Shown: positions 1 to 6,916, counted from the first letter of the stretch. The stretch is 7,702 nt of DNA from Chloroflexota bacterium (GCA_002712125.1 PASL01000007.1:7627-15328), one strand, 5' to 3'. Program-made: numbers and translations. The notes: generated from the sequence alone by a model not told the origin.

Positions 1-723
1 ATTTTTTACATTGCCGGAATCTCCAAACATTTTATCTATCAAAATCTTTGGTTCTACTGGTAAACTAAGTGTTTCGAGAACTTCTCCTTTTTGCAATATG
101 GTTGCTTTATTACAAATTTCTAGTATTTCTTCTATTTTGTGTGAAACTAAAATTACAGTATAACCCTTTGAAGTTAAGTCTCTTAAATTTTCAAAGACTT
201 TCCTTTTTTGATCTAAAGAAAAGCCACTTGTGGGTTCATCTAATATTATTATTTTAGCGCCTAAATATAAAAGCCTTATTAGTTCTAATTGTTGTCTTTG
301 CCCAACTGACAAATCTTTGATTAAAGAATTCACATTAATTTCCCAATCAAATTTTTTTGAAAAATTTGATATTATATTTTCAAACTTAGATTTAGAAATT
401 ATATTAGATGATTTTTTATTCCCAGCCAAAAAACTTTCAAGTACAGTAAAATTACTAAAATCAAGAGGATCTTGCCCTAAAATACCAATACCTTTATTTG
501 TAGCCTCAATAGTTGAGCCAAGCGGCATTTTTTTGTTACCTAATTTAATAGTACCTTCATCTGGTAAAATTTGCCCCGATAGAATTTTTATTAATGTAGA
601 TTTACCAGCACCGTTTTCTCCAACTATAGCATGTATAGATCCTGATTCAATAAAAAAACTAATTTGAGAGTTAGCTGTTGTTTCACCAAAACTTTTTGAT
701 ATATTTTTAAATTCAATTTTCAT
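1..723 (-). CDS. ABC transporter ATP-binding protein, BMP/nucleoside importer type (partial, N-terminal domain)
   Basis: This is the ATPase subunit of an importer; it would act on the cytoplasmic face of the membrane and power uptake for the adjacent binding protein. Reading from ATG at 723, 241 codons stay open to the window edge, so the C-terminus is missing. The protein shows Walker A GENGAGKS (residues 35-42), a Q-loop Gln (about 84), the signature LSVGQRQQLE (138-147), Walker B ending in ILDEPTS (160-166) and the switch His in SH (194-195). The LSVGQ form of the signature is typical of the tandem two-domain ATPases of the RbsA/YufO type (about 500 residues), so this is probably the first half of such a protein. 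It lies 71 nt downstream of the BMP lipoprotein gene, the usual order for these operons. No Shine-Dalgarno is visible because the start sits 13 nt after a stem-loop. The substrate cannot be fixed; nucleosides are the best-known ligands of this family. Confidence 0.93.
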   Translation of the reverse strand, partial: MKIEFKNISKSFGETTANSQISFFIESGSIHAIVGENGAGKSTLIKILSGQILPDEGTIKLGNKKMPLGSTIEATNKGIGILGQDPLDFSNFTVLESFLAGNKKSSNIISKSKFENIISNFSKKFDWEINVNSLIKDLSVGQRQQLELIRLLYLGAKIIILDEPTSGFSLDQKRKVFENLRDLTSKGYTVILVSHKIEEILEICNKATILQKGEVLETLSLPVEPKILIDKMFGDSGNVKN

Positions 724-736
724 ATTTCAAACAAAG

Positions 737-773
737 AGAGAAGGCGATTTACTTTGATAAAATCGCCTTCTCT
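737..773 (-). terminator. Stem-loop between binding-protein and ATPase genes (attenuator-like)
   Basis: Arms 737-750 and 760-773 pair perfectly over 14 bp, including a GGCG/CGCC core, around a 9-nt loop. Read on the minus strand, the stem ends 13 nt before the ATPase start codon and is followed by TTTGTTTG, a short interrupted U-rich run rather than a clean U-tract. Such hairpins behind substrate-binding-protein genes commonly cause partial termination or protect the upstream mRNA, giving excess binding protein over ATPase. The stem is seen directly; partial termination is inferred. Confidence 0.75.
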
Positions 774-794
774 AAAATAATCAATTAGTTAAGA

Positions 795-2027
795 CTAATT
801 TCCGCCACTATCTCCAGTCATACCCTCAAGTAATTGAGGTGTATACCAAATATCATACAGTGAAGGTTTTTTACCATCTCTTGCAAGAACGGAGCCATCT
901 TGAAAGTTAATTGGGCCAGCAAATATATTTGCTATATCACCATTTAATTGGTCAGCCAACCTATTAACTCTTTTTCTAGTCTCTTCAGACATAGCATTTC
1001 CACCCTTAAATCCAACCATAGATTCTTCGGTGGTAACACCATTTTTCATTTTTGGAGCAATCCATTTCCAATCTGGACTAAAAGAATTGTTTCCAACACT
1101 TTTTGCTGCATCAATATATGCAGGTCCCCAGTTAAAGTAAGGAACACCTATACAAACTTTTGGAGCTACGTCACAGGAATTTTCATAGTCGTAACCAACA
1201 ACTAATACATCTTCCCCTGAAGCTGCTCTTTGATCTGTTACTGTTAATGCCTCAGGCGTATCAATATGTGAAATAACCACATCTACCCCTGAATCAATAA
1301 AGTCATTCACAACAGTTGTTGGATCTAATGTAACTCCAGGAATATGGAACCAAAAGCCGATCCAAATTACTTCAAAGTTTAGATCTGATATTGAATTACC
1401 TTTATCTAACCAACAATCTCGCGCACTAATGTATGCAGCATTTGTCAGTCTCCTTGTTTCATCATTAATCAGTGGCCCTAAGAAGCCAATATTACCAGAT
1501 TTAGATTCTGATGCAGCAGCACATCCAGCCATGTATTTACCAAACTCCATTTGCCCCATAACATTAGCAAGATTTTCTAATTCTGACTTGTATGCTTTAC
1601 CATCCTTAAATGCACTATCCCCTGTAGACCAAACCATTGAAACATCTGGATGAGAAGCAGCAGCCTCTAATATACCATCTTTCATATCATCAGATGTTGC
1701 AAAAATCAGTTTTGCTCCCTGATCAATCATGTCTGCAGCTACTTGAGCTACAGTGGTGTTAGGTGAATCAGCAGGATTAATAAAATCTGCAACAATCATT
1801 TCTGCACCAATAGCTTCCTCAATAGCTTGCCCACCTTCAAAATGGGCCTGAGACCAACCTTTATCATCGCGCGGTCCTACTAATATCATTCCAAATTTAT
1901 CTATCGAACCAGTATTTGAAGATGATGAATCAGAGTCACTTGAACAAGCCGAAACTGTTAAAAGCAAAGTAGTTAAACACACTAGAATAAAAATTAATCT
2001 TTTTGGATTAATAGTTTTATCGATCAA
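795..2027 (-). CDS. BMP-family lipoprotein, ABC transporter substrate-binding protein
   Basis: This 410-residue extracytoplasmic solute-binding lipoprotein belongs to the BMP/PnrA-like family. A type II signal peptide is clear: NPKR, a hydrophobic stretch at 11-25, and lipobox VSAC with Cys28 as the lipidated residue, followed by a Ser/Asp-rich tether (29-41). The mature part starts FGMILVGPRDDKGWSQ (45-60), as in BMP proteins, and continues with GFLGPLINDETRR (181-193) and a conserved-looking block near 222-236 (WIGFWFHIPGVTLDP). A later segment at 278-300 (VGYDYENSCD then VPYFNW) carries two Cys, 285 and 292, that could form a disulfide. The start is TTG at 2025-2027, supported by an AAGGGGG ribosome site at 2034-2040 with 6-nt spacing; no ATG would keep the signal peptide. 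The gene leads an operon with the ATPase. Ligands in the family include purine nucleosides; the ligand here is unknown. Confidence 0.93.
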   Translation of the reverse strand: MIDKTINPKRLIFILVCLTTLLLTVSACSSDSDSSSSNTGSIDKFGMILVGPRDDKGWSQAHFEGGQAIEEAIGAEMIVADFINPADSPNTTVAQVAADMIDQGAKLIFATSDDMKDGILEAAASHPDVSMVWSTGDSAFKDGKAYKSELENLANVMGQMEFGKYMAGCAAASESKSGNIGFLGPLINDETRRLTNAAYISARDCWLDKGNSISDLNFEVIWIGFWFHIPGVTLDPTTVVNDFIDSGVDVVISHIDTPEALTVTDQRAASGEDVLVVGYDYENSCDVAPKVCIGVPYFNWGPAYIDAAKSVGNNSFSPDWKWIAPKMKNGVTTEESMVGFKGGNAMSEETRKRVNRLADQLNGDIANIFAGPINFQDGSVLARDGKKPSLYDIWYTPQLLEGMTGDSGGN

Positions 2028-2087
2028 AATATACCCCCTTGTATGAATTAAAAATATCTGGATGAAATTTTTCCAAGATATGCCAAA

Positions 2088-2115
2088 ATTATAGCACCAA
2101 TTAACTGAATTTTAA
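2088..2115 (-). promoter_or_regulatory. Extended -10 promoter for the BMP operon
   Basis: On the minus strand, 2096-2088 reads TGCTATAAT, a perfect TATAAT with the TGn extension. A weak -35 (TTAAAA, 2115-2110) lies 16 nt upstream. Transcription would start near 2081, leaving a leader of about 50 nt that carries the AAGGGGG ribosome site. No hairpin or riboswitch-like fold is evident in the leader. Confidence 0.68.
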
Positions 2116-2207
2116 CTTTTATTAAAGATAAAAAATAAAACTTTACATTTTTGTAACAGTAAGCAGAGCGAAATTAAATTAACATGCTCAAAGAATAGAA
2201 CTTTTAA

Positions 2208-2239
2208 TTTTCTGGGAGAATTGTTAATTTCCCAGAAAA
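2208..2239. repeat. Perfect 10-bp inverted repeat, probable operator
   Basis: TTTTCTGGGA (2208-2217) is mirrored by TCCCAGAAAA (2230-2239), with a 12-nt spacer centred near 2223. Arm centres are about 22 bp apart, two helical turns, as expected for a dimeric regulator. Neither strand has a U-tract after the stem, so an intrinsic terminator is unlikely. The regulator is unknown and is not encoded in this window. Confidence 0.6.
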
Positions 2240-2250
2240 CAATATAGAAT
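2221..2250 (+). promoter_or_regulatory. Candidate promoter for the enolase-superfamily gene
   Basis: TTGTTA (2221-2226) and TAGAAT (2245-2250) are separated by 18 nt and match the sigma-70 consensus at 4/6 and 5/6 positions. The right arm of the inverted repeat lies between them and the left arm ends just upstream of the -35, so a bound protein would block polymerase. The start would be near 2257, about 45 nt before the ATG. The match is moderate and AT-rich sequence gives chance hits. Confidence 0.45.
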
Positions 2251-2301
2251 AATTTGAAAGTTATATAGTCAATTTTAGATCTTAGTTTTTGGAGAATAAT
2301 A

Positions 2302-3543
2302 ATGAAAGTCAAACATATTGAGACAATAAGAGTTGATGAATACCCACAGATAATTTGGGTTCAGATTTATACTGATAATGGAATAATTGGGCTGGGTGAA
2401 ACTTGGTATGCTCCAACGGTTGTAGAATCAGCAATTCATGATCATTTTGGTCCTTTAATAATTGGTAGAGATCCAAGAAAAGTAGAATTACATTGGAACT
2501 CTATGTTTACACTTTCAGATCACGCTGGGTTTGGAGGAGGTGAAATGAGAGCAATTTCAGCAATTGATATGGCATTATGGGATATAAAAGGCCAAAACGC
2601 AGGCGTGCCAATTTATGAATTGTTGGGAGGTGCTGTTAGGGAAAAAATAAGAGTTTATGCAACAGGGATGCCATATAATAATGTAGCAGAACACGCAAAA
2701 AAAATGCTAGATAAAGGGATAACTGCTATTAAGGGAGGACCAACCATTCCACTCGCATTGGCATCAGATGGACAATACTTATCTCCCAAAGACCTTGATA
2801 TAGCACTTAAACCTATAAGAGAAATAAGAGATGCCATAGGAAATAGTATTCAGATTGCAAATGATGGACATGGTAAATGGAGTCTTCCGGTAGCGATACG
2901 AATTGCTCAAGCAATGGAAGAGTATGAAATAATGTGGCAAGAGGATCTTATGCCATTACAAAATCCAAAGGCACTAAGAGAATTACAGGATTCGACAAAA
3001 ACTCCCGTATGTATCTCTGAAAGATTACTATCAAGATGGCAATTTAGAGAATTTATAGAAAATGGATCTGCTAGGATTGTAATGCCAGATTTAATTTGGA
3101 CTGGTGGTATATCTGAAACCCATAAAATAGCTATACTAGCTTCTACATATCAAGTACCATTTGCCCCACATGATGCGACTGGGCCGGTTAATATTTTTGC
3201 TTGTGCTCAAATATGTATCAGCTCGATTAATGCCATGATTCAAGAGCATGTTCCAAGCTATTACGAAGAATGGTATGGAGATTTTGTAGATCCTAATTTA
3301 GATATAAAGGATGGTTTTCTTCATGCACCTCAAAACCCTGGAATAGGTACTAGACTAAAAAAAGATATCAAGCAAAGAAAAGATGTTCATATTAGAGTTA
3401 GTGATTTAGCTCTAGAAAGTCATATTGATGCATGGGAGCTATTTGATACTCATGGAAATGGGGAAAAAGTTATCTATCGGAGCAAAAATATGGAAGAAGA
3501 ACTCAAATCTCTACGTATAGAAAGAAACCCTTTTATTAAATAA
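2302..3543 (+). CDS. Enolase-superfamily enzyme, mandelate racemase subgroup (probable acid-sugar dehydratase)
   Basis: This 413-residue cytoplasmic enzyme should use Mg2+ to abstract a proton next to a carboxylate. It starts with an N-terminal capping domain (1-120), followed by a barrel. Metal-ligand candidates are Asp188, Glu214 and Glu240, with an Asp263/His290 dyad and Glu315. The spacings 26, 26, 23 and 27 equal those of mandelate racemase D195, E221, E247, D270 and H297. Asp188 lies in a D-x-H motif (NDGH, 187-190), as in D-galactonate dehydratase, which favours a dehydratase over a racemase. The second-strand motif has one Lys (IKGG, Lys144) rather than K-x-K. About 60 residues follow the usual PG(I/L)GT ending near 346-350, a C-terminal extension. 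GGAG at 2291-2294, 7 nt before the ATG, fixes the start. The gene diverges from the BMP transporter operon and probably has its own operator. The exact substrate cannot be read from sequence. Confidence 0.9.
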   Translation: MKVKHIETIRVDEYPQIIWVQIYTDNGIIGLGETWYAPTVVESAIHDHFGPLIIGRDPRKVELHWNSMFTLSDHAGFGGGEMRAISAIDMALWDIKGQNAGVPIYELLGGAVREKIRVYATGMPYNNVAEHAKKMLDKGITAIKGGPTIPLALASDGQYLSPKDLDIALKPIREIRDAIGNSIQIANDGHGKWSLPVAIRIAQAMEEYEIMWQEDLMPLQNPKALRELQDSTKTPVCISERLLSRWQFREFIENGSARIVMPDLIWTGGISETHKIAILASTYQVPFAPHDATGPVNIFACAQICISSINAMIQEHVPSYYEEWYGDFVDPNLDIKDGFLHAPQNPGIGTRLKKDIKQRKDVHIRVSDLALESHIDAWELFDTHGNGEKVIYRSKNMEEELKSLRIERNPFIK

Positions 3544-3567
3544 TACCTAAAGCTAATACTAGCGAAT

Positions 3568-4989
3568 TTATTTCCTAAGTTTATAAGGATTTGGGCTCGG
3601 CGGGCAATCTGGTGGACATAACGGAGCCATATCTCTTGTAGTCCCAGGTTGAGTAAATTCTGAATCTGCTCTTGCAAAAGCAAGACTCCAACCCCATTCA
3701 TTAGGATCGGATATTGAAATAGAGAATTTAGAAGAGTTTCCTAAAAAATTATCTCTATGATTTAAGCTGAAATTTTGACCAGATCTAAGTTCAAAAACCT
3801 GACTTTCTCTGAGAGAACCATTTTCATCTATTAAAAATTTCAAATTCATTGGCCCACCTATCCCAGCGAAAAGTATTTGCCAGTCCTCATTCACAACAAC
3901 ATCTTCCAATAATGTATCTCCCCAGCCATATTTTTGGTACAAAATATCCTCTGTATTAAATCCTAACTCATCAGGATGCACCGTTGCTTTCGAATCTATT
4001 TTTTTATCTTTAATACCGTCGTATATTAGAACTCCTAAATCATTATTATTAAATGGATTTTCCTCACCATTAATCATCCAACCCATTGCATCAGGTAATC
4101 CCCTAGCTCTATTCCAATCAAAACCAAAACTTTTACTTTCCCATCCTTCCGAAGGATTACGATAAATTTCACTAAAATTCTTAACTATTTGTTCAGAAAA
4201 TATGGCTGGAACATATACTGTTTTAGGTTGCTTAATAAAAGAAAAAGCAATATGGGATGAAGCATGCTTATTTCCAACCATTTCTTCAAATGTTGGAACA
4301 TACATGTATCCTAAAATATCTCCTTTTTTTACAAATTGGCCATTTTCAACCAATAAAAATTGTTTATAAAAATCTTTTGATTTGCCTGCTAGTTCTGGAA
4401 TCATATAAGGTTCCATTTGATAAATAAAATCAATAAAATTTCCATCAGATTGTGCAATTTTAAGAGTAAATACATACGCCACATGCCACCAAGGCGGTGA
4501 AGAATTAGAATGATCAACAACATTATAAAACCCATTTTCAGGCATATTTATAAAACCATCTGCTACTGCATAGATTGGTGGATAATCAGAGGGCTTTGTT
4601 GCATTAACCCATCGTAAATCAGTATTAGAAAAATAAACTTGTGCATCATTATGAGGTCTAGGACTATTAGCTCCGACATAAGGATGAGCAGCTACAATAT
4701 CTTCAAAATCCACAAAAAAACGATCACTTTTATTTGTAGCAAAATAACTTATATCGGGTAAGATTTGATTAGGATCTGAGTTATCTATTATATTGCTAGA
4801 TATATCTTTTTGCTCTAGAGAATAATTTTCTGAAACTTTATCGTTAGAATTTTTAGCAGGAGTTTCTATCAAATCATAAAATTTTTCATTTTGATTCGTG
4901 TTATTTTGAGATGAAGTGCACGAAATAATTAACATACACAAACAAAATATACTTATATTTTTTTTTATTAGATCTTGTATTAAAAACAA
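3568..4989 (-). CDS. Lipoprotein with degenerate M23/LytM-like domain
   Basis: This 473-residue exported lipoprotein has lipobox LIISC (Cys24) after a short hydrophobic stretch and then a low-complexity Asn/Ser-rich linker (25-75). Residues 100-265 follow the M23 peptidase pattern: an early His/Asp region (HND, 113-115), IYAVADGFI (139-147), VVDHSN (157-162), and GQFVKKGDILGY (217-228), ending at SSHIAFSF (244-251) where M23 enzymes have HxH. The second His of that motif is Ala248 and the early HxxxD is not intact, so peptidase activity is doubtful. I do not recognise the C-terminal half (about 290-450). The end is Cys/Pro-rich (CPPDCPP, 458-464). The start is TTG at 4987-4989: an in-frame stop lies three codons upstream and the only nearby ATG (codon 19) would destroy the signal peptide. 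There is no Shine-Dalgarno; it begins 6 nt after the stop of the GYD gene, suggesting coupled translation. It converges with the enolase-family gene, with 24 nt between stops and no clear terminator. Confidence 0.78.
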   Translation of the reverse strand: MFLIQDLIKKNISIFCLCMLIISCTSSQNNTNQNEKFYDLIETPAKNSNDKVSENYSLEQKDISSNIIDNSDPNQILPDISYFATNKSDRFFVDFEDIVAAHPYVGANSPRPHNDAQVYFSNTDLRWVNATKPSDYPPIYAVADGFINMPENGFYNVVDHSNSSPPWWHVAYVFTLKIAQSDGNFIDFIYQMEPYMIPELAGKSKDFYKQFLLVENGQFVKKGDILGYMYVPTFEEMVGNKHASSHIAFSFIKQPKTVYVPAIFSEQIVKNFSEIYRNPSEGWESKSFGFDWNRARGLPDAMGWMINGEENPFNNNDLGVLIYDGIKDKKIDSKATVHPDELGFNTEDILYQKYGWGDTLLEDVVVNEDWQILFAGIGGPMNLKFLIDENGSLRESQVFELRSGQNFSLNHRDNFLGNSSKFSISISDPNEWGWSLAFARADSEFTQPGTTRDMAPLCPPDCPPSPNPYKLRK

Positions 4990-4995
4990 TTTTAG

Positions 4996-5322
4996 TTAAT
5001 TGGTTTCAGATGGGGGTGAATAATTTGTACTTGCCTTAGATGCAATTTTGGCAATTGAGTTCATATCAATAGCTTCAAGAATCACCATATTTCCTGCACC
5101 AGAAGCCTCAAGAGCCATTTTTAATCCTGCAACTTGCTCAAAACTTTCTGCTTCACATGAAACTATAAAATCATAATCACCTCTAAGAAAATCAAAACTC
5201 AACATCTTCAACCCCATTTTATTTACTAAATTTTCAGCAACCGATCTTCTATCTTGGTCTGGGTTTTGAATAAAACCTGCAAAACTTTCTTCAGAATAAA
5301 CTCCAAATGCATAAAATTTCAT
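4996..5322 (-). CDS. GYD domain-containing protein
   Basis: This small soluble protein of 108 residues matches the GYD-domain pattern (ferredoxin-like alpha/beta fold, function not established). It begins MKFYAFGVYS, has a glycine-led GDYDFIVSCEA motif at 48-58 and a helix EQVAGLKMAL (62-71), followed by SGAGNMVILEA (74-84), the strand order expected of the family. The last 15 or so residues are a Ser/Pro-rich tail. I place the start at 5322 rather than at an in-frame ATG at 5337. The inner ATG has AAAGGG at 5329-5334 with a 6-nt spacer and gives the family's usual beginning; the outer one has no ribosome site. It is the first gene of a two-gene unit with the M23-like lipoprotein and is preceded by an extended -10 promoter. 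Confidence 0.82.
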   Translation of the reverse strand: MKFYAFGVYSEESFAGFIQNPDQDRRSVAENLVNKMGLKMLSFDFLRGDYDFIVSCEAESFEQVAGLKMALEASGAGNMVILEAIDMNSIAKIASKASTNYSPPSETN

Positions 5323-5409
5323 TTTTTTCCCTTTCATTAATATTTTAATATTTTTCAGTACTAGTCAAAACTAATTTAAAAAAATCTTTTCTTTTAAAGT
5401 TATTACGTC

Positions 5410-5418
5410 ATTATATCA
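5410..5418 (-). promoter_or_regulatory. Extended -10 promoter for the GYD/lipoprotein unit
   Basis: On the minus strand, 5418-5410 reads TGATATAAT, a perfect TATAAT with the TGn extension. No good -35 is present at 16-18 nt, consistent with an extended -10 promoter. The predicted start near 5403 gives a leader of about 80 nt. The same TGnTATAAT form precedes the BMP operon. Confidence 0.6.
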
Positions 5419-5485
5419 TCAATAATAATCATACTTTTTTGATGAATGAATATTAAATCTAATATATAAAAATAATGTTACATAT

Positions 5486-5514
5486 TTGTGAATTATTAAT
5501 TTATTACCTATAAT
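5486..5514 (+). promoter_or_regulatory. Promoter for the membrane-protein gene
   Basis: TTGTGA (5486-5491) and a perfect TATAAT (5509-5514) are 17 nt apart, the optimal spacing. The predicted start near 5521 gives a leader of about 40 nt containing the AAAGGA ribosome site at 5545-5550. The rest of the 237-nt divergent gap holds only AT-rich sequence and a small ATATTA/TAATAT palindrome (5450-5465) of doubtful meaning. Confidence 0.62.
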
Positions 5515-5559
5515 GAGCACAATTATTGAAAATAATTTGAAACAAAAGGATTTATTATT

Positions 5560-6207
5560 ATGAATATAGATGCAAAAAAAATGGCTGGTTATTGCTTAAT
5601 TATTGGGCCAGTTATGGCATTAGTGAGTTTTTTTATTCAGCCTGGTGGAATTTTAGGTATTGGAGGGTCAACTCCTGAACCGCTTGATTTTGCTGCAGCA
5701 AAAAAGTTAGCTGTGGATAATTCAGCTTTAGCTATAATAACTGGGATACTGGTGACAATGGGTTTACTCAAACTACTCTCAGGTATAGTTTTTTATGCTA
5801 ACAACGTCATGCTGAATGGTAATGGTTATGGTTTAGGAAGGGTTTCGATGCCATTTTTTATGGCAGCAGTTATTGGTTGGACTATAGCAAATGGAATGAA
5901 TATAGCTCTCGCCGGGGAATTTTATACTGATCAAAATATCATAGGAGTTAGTTTTGGAATAAATATAATTTGTTCTATTGCTTTTGGTTTCGGAGGTATT
6001 ATACTAGCGATGGCTACCTCTTTAAGGGATGAAGTAAACAAGAATTTGTCATACTTAGCTGCTATAGCTGCAATAGGTGTTTTTGCAAGTAATATTGTTG
6101 TTGCATTTTCACCAGATAGTGGAAATACAATTCAATTAATAAATGGTTTATGTTTTATCATATACACCATTTACTCAATGGCCATTGGTAGAGCACTAAT
6201 TAAGTAA
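5560..6207 (+). CDS. Six-helix integral membrane protein of unknown function
   Basis: I do not recognise this 215-residue protein. Six hydrophobic segments are visible at about 11-27, 56-80, 95-117, 127-152, 163-183 and 190-210, rich in Gly, Ala and Ile. The loop after helix 1 (28-55) is Gly/Pro-rich (QPGGILGIGG at 27-36), then acidic and basic. Charged residues inside the membrane segments are scarce and there are no His or Cys clusters, nucleotide-binding motifs or signature transporter sequences, so neither transport nor enzyme activity can be assigned. The layout resembles small DUF4386-like membrane proteins, but this is only an impression. The start is supported by AAAGGA at 5545-5550, 9 nt before the ATG, and a good sigma-70 promoter. 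The ThuA-like gene follows after 71 nt, with a stem-loop in between. Confidence 0.8.
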   Translation: MNIDAKKMAGYCLIIGPVMALVSFFIQPGGILGIGGSTPEPLDFAAAKKLAVDNSALAIITGILVTMGLLKLLSGIVFYANNVMLNGNGYGLGRVSMPFFMAAVIGWTIANGMNIALAGEFYTDQNIIGVSFGINIICSIAFGFGGIILAMATSLRDEVNKNLSYLAAIAAIGVFASNIVVAFSPDSGNTIQLINGLCFIIYTIYSMAIGRALIK

Positions 6208-6214
6208 AAATTTT

Positions 6215-6251
6215 TAAGCCATGCCTTAAGCTCTTTCTTAAGGATGGCTTA
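6215..6251 (+). terminator. Stem-loop between membrane-protein and ThuA-like genes
   Basis: Arms 6215-6230 and 6237-6251 form 15 base pairs with a single bulged G (6223) and a 6-nt loop. It begins 7 nt after the stop codon. The downstream plus-strand sequence (TATGCTCC) is not U-rich, so it is not a standard intrinsic terminator. It may be a weak terminator or an mRNA-stabilising hairpin. No convincing promoter follows it, so the next gene may depend on read-through. Confidence 0.45.
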
Positions 6252-6278
6252 TATGCTCCAATAAAATAGGAACTAATT

Positions 6279-6914
6279 ATGAAAATTTTATTACTTACAG
6301 GAGGTAATCACCCATTTAAAGAAACAACTCCAATCCTTGAAAAACTTTTTTATGACAACGAAAAAAAAGTGAAAGTTAGTGAATCAGCTAAAGAATTGGA
6401 GTCAAAAAACTTTGATTTTGATTTAATAGTACTTAACACACTTAGACAAAAAGATTATAAGAACAATCTTAACGACGGACAGAAACAAGGTTTAAAAAAA
6501 CTGATAACACAGGGAGTTGGATTGGTATCAATACATATAGCAGCAGCTTCTTGCCCTGACTGGAAAGAAATGAAAAATATTACTGGTGGAGGCTGGGTGA
6601 CAAATGGAAAAAGTTGGCATCCTCCGATAGGTTGGTTTAGGGTTGAAATCGAAGACAAAAACCATCCTATTGTTGAAGATGTAAAGGAATTTTGGACTTA
6701 TGATGAATGTTATTGTGATCTCGATTTCAAAGAAAATAATCATACATTTATTACTGGCTCCATTGAAAATAACATCATGCCAATAGGCTGGTCTTCAAAA
6801 TATGGGAAAGGAAAAGTATCTAATATTTCATTAGGTCATTCTGCTATCGGACAGAGCCACCCTATGTTTCAAAAATTAATAATAAATTCTTTAAATTTTG
6901 TAGCTAATAAATAA
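6279..6914 (+). CDS. ThuA-like domain protein
   Basis: This 211-residue soluble protein spans a whole ThuA-like (trehalose-utilisation) domain, a class I glutamine-amidotransferase-like fold often found near sugar-metabolism genes but without a settled reaction. It opens MKILLLTGGNHPF. It then has GVGLVSIHIAAA (79-90), the family's glycine turn followed by a His; HPI (129-131); DECY (142-145), the characteristic Asp-Glu pair; and KYGKGKVSNISLGHS (174-188), the final strand with the conserved LGH. The usual glutamine-amidotransferase nucleophile elbow is replaced by SIHIAAA, as is normal for ThuA proteins. TAGGAA at 6267-6272, 6 nt before the ATG, supports the start. There is no signal peptide. 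The gene ends only 2 nt from the stop of the convergent DUF4395 gene. Confidence 0.88.
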   Translation: MKILLLTGGNHPFKETTPILEKLFYDNEKKVKVSESAKELESKNFDFDLIVLNTLRQKDYKNNLNDGQKQGLKKLITQGVGLVSIHIAAASCPDWKEMKNITGGGWVTNGKSWHPPIGWFRVEIEDKNHPIVEDVKEFWTYDECYCDLDFKENNHTFITGSIENNIMPIGWSSKYGKGKVSNISLGHSAIGQSHPMFQKLIINSLNFVANK

Positions 6915-6916
6915 TT

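Noticed and set aside
230..667. 145-codon open frame on the plus strand
   Set aside because: It is antisense to the ABC ATPase, whose Walker A, signature and Walker B motifs are on the minus strand; no ribosome site or family match.
948..1653. Two plus-strand frames (948-1205 and 1429-1653) inside the BMP gene
   Set aside because: Both are antisense to a well-supported lipoprotein gene and resemble no protein family.
2208..2239. Inverted repeat read as an intrinsic terminator
   Set aside because: No U-tract follows the stem on either strand, and no transcript would need to end there between divergent genes.
2112..2312. 66-codon minus-strand frame in the divergent control region
   Set aside because: It overlaps the enolase-gene start, promoter and inverted repeat, has low-complexity hydrophobic content and no ribosome site.
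5323..5337. Upstream in-frame ATG giving the GYD protein five extra residues
   Set aside because: It has no Shine-Dalgarno, while the inner ATG at 5322 has AAAGGG at good spacing; the extra residues include the ribosome site itself.
5450..5465. ATATTA/TAATAT palindrome in the second divergent gap
   Set aside because: Six AT-only base pairs are expected by chance in sequence this AT-rich.
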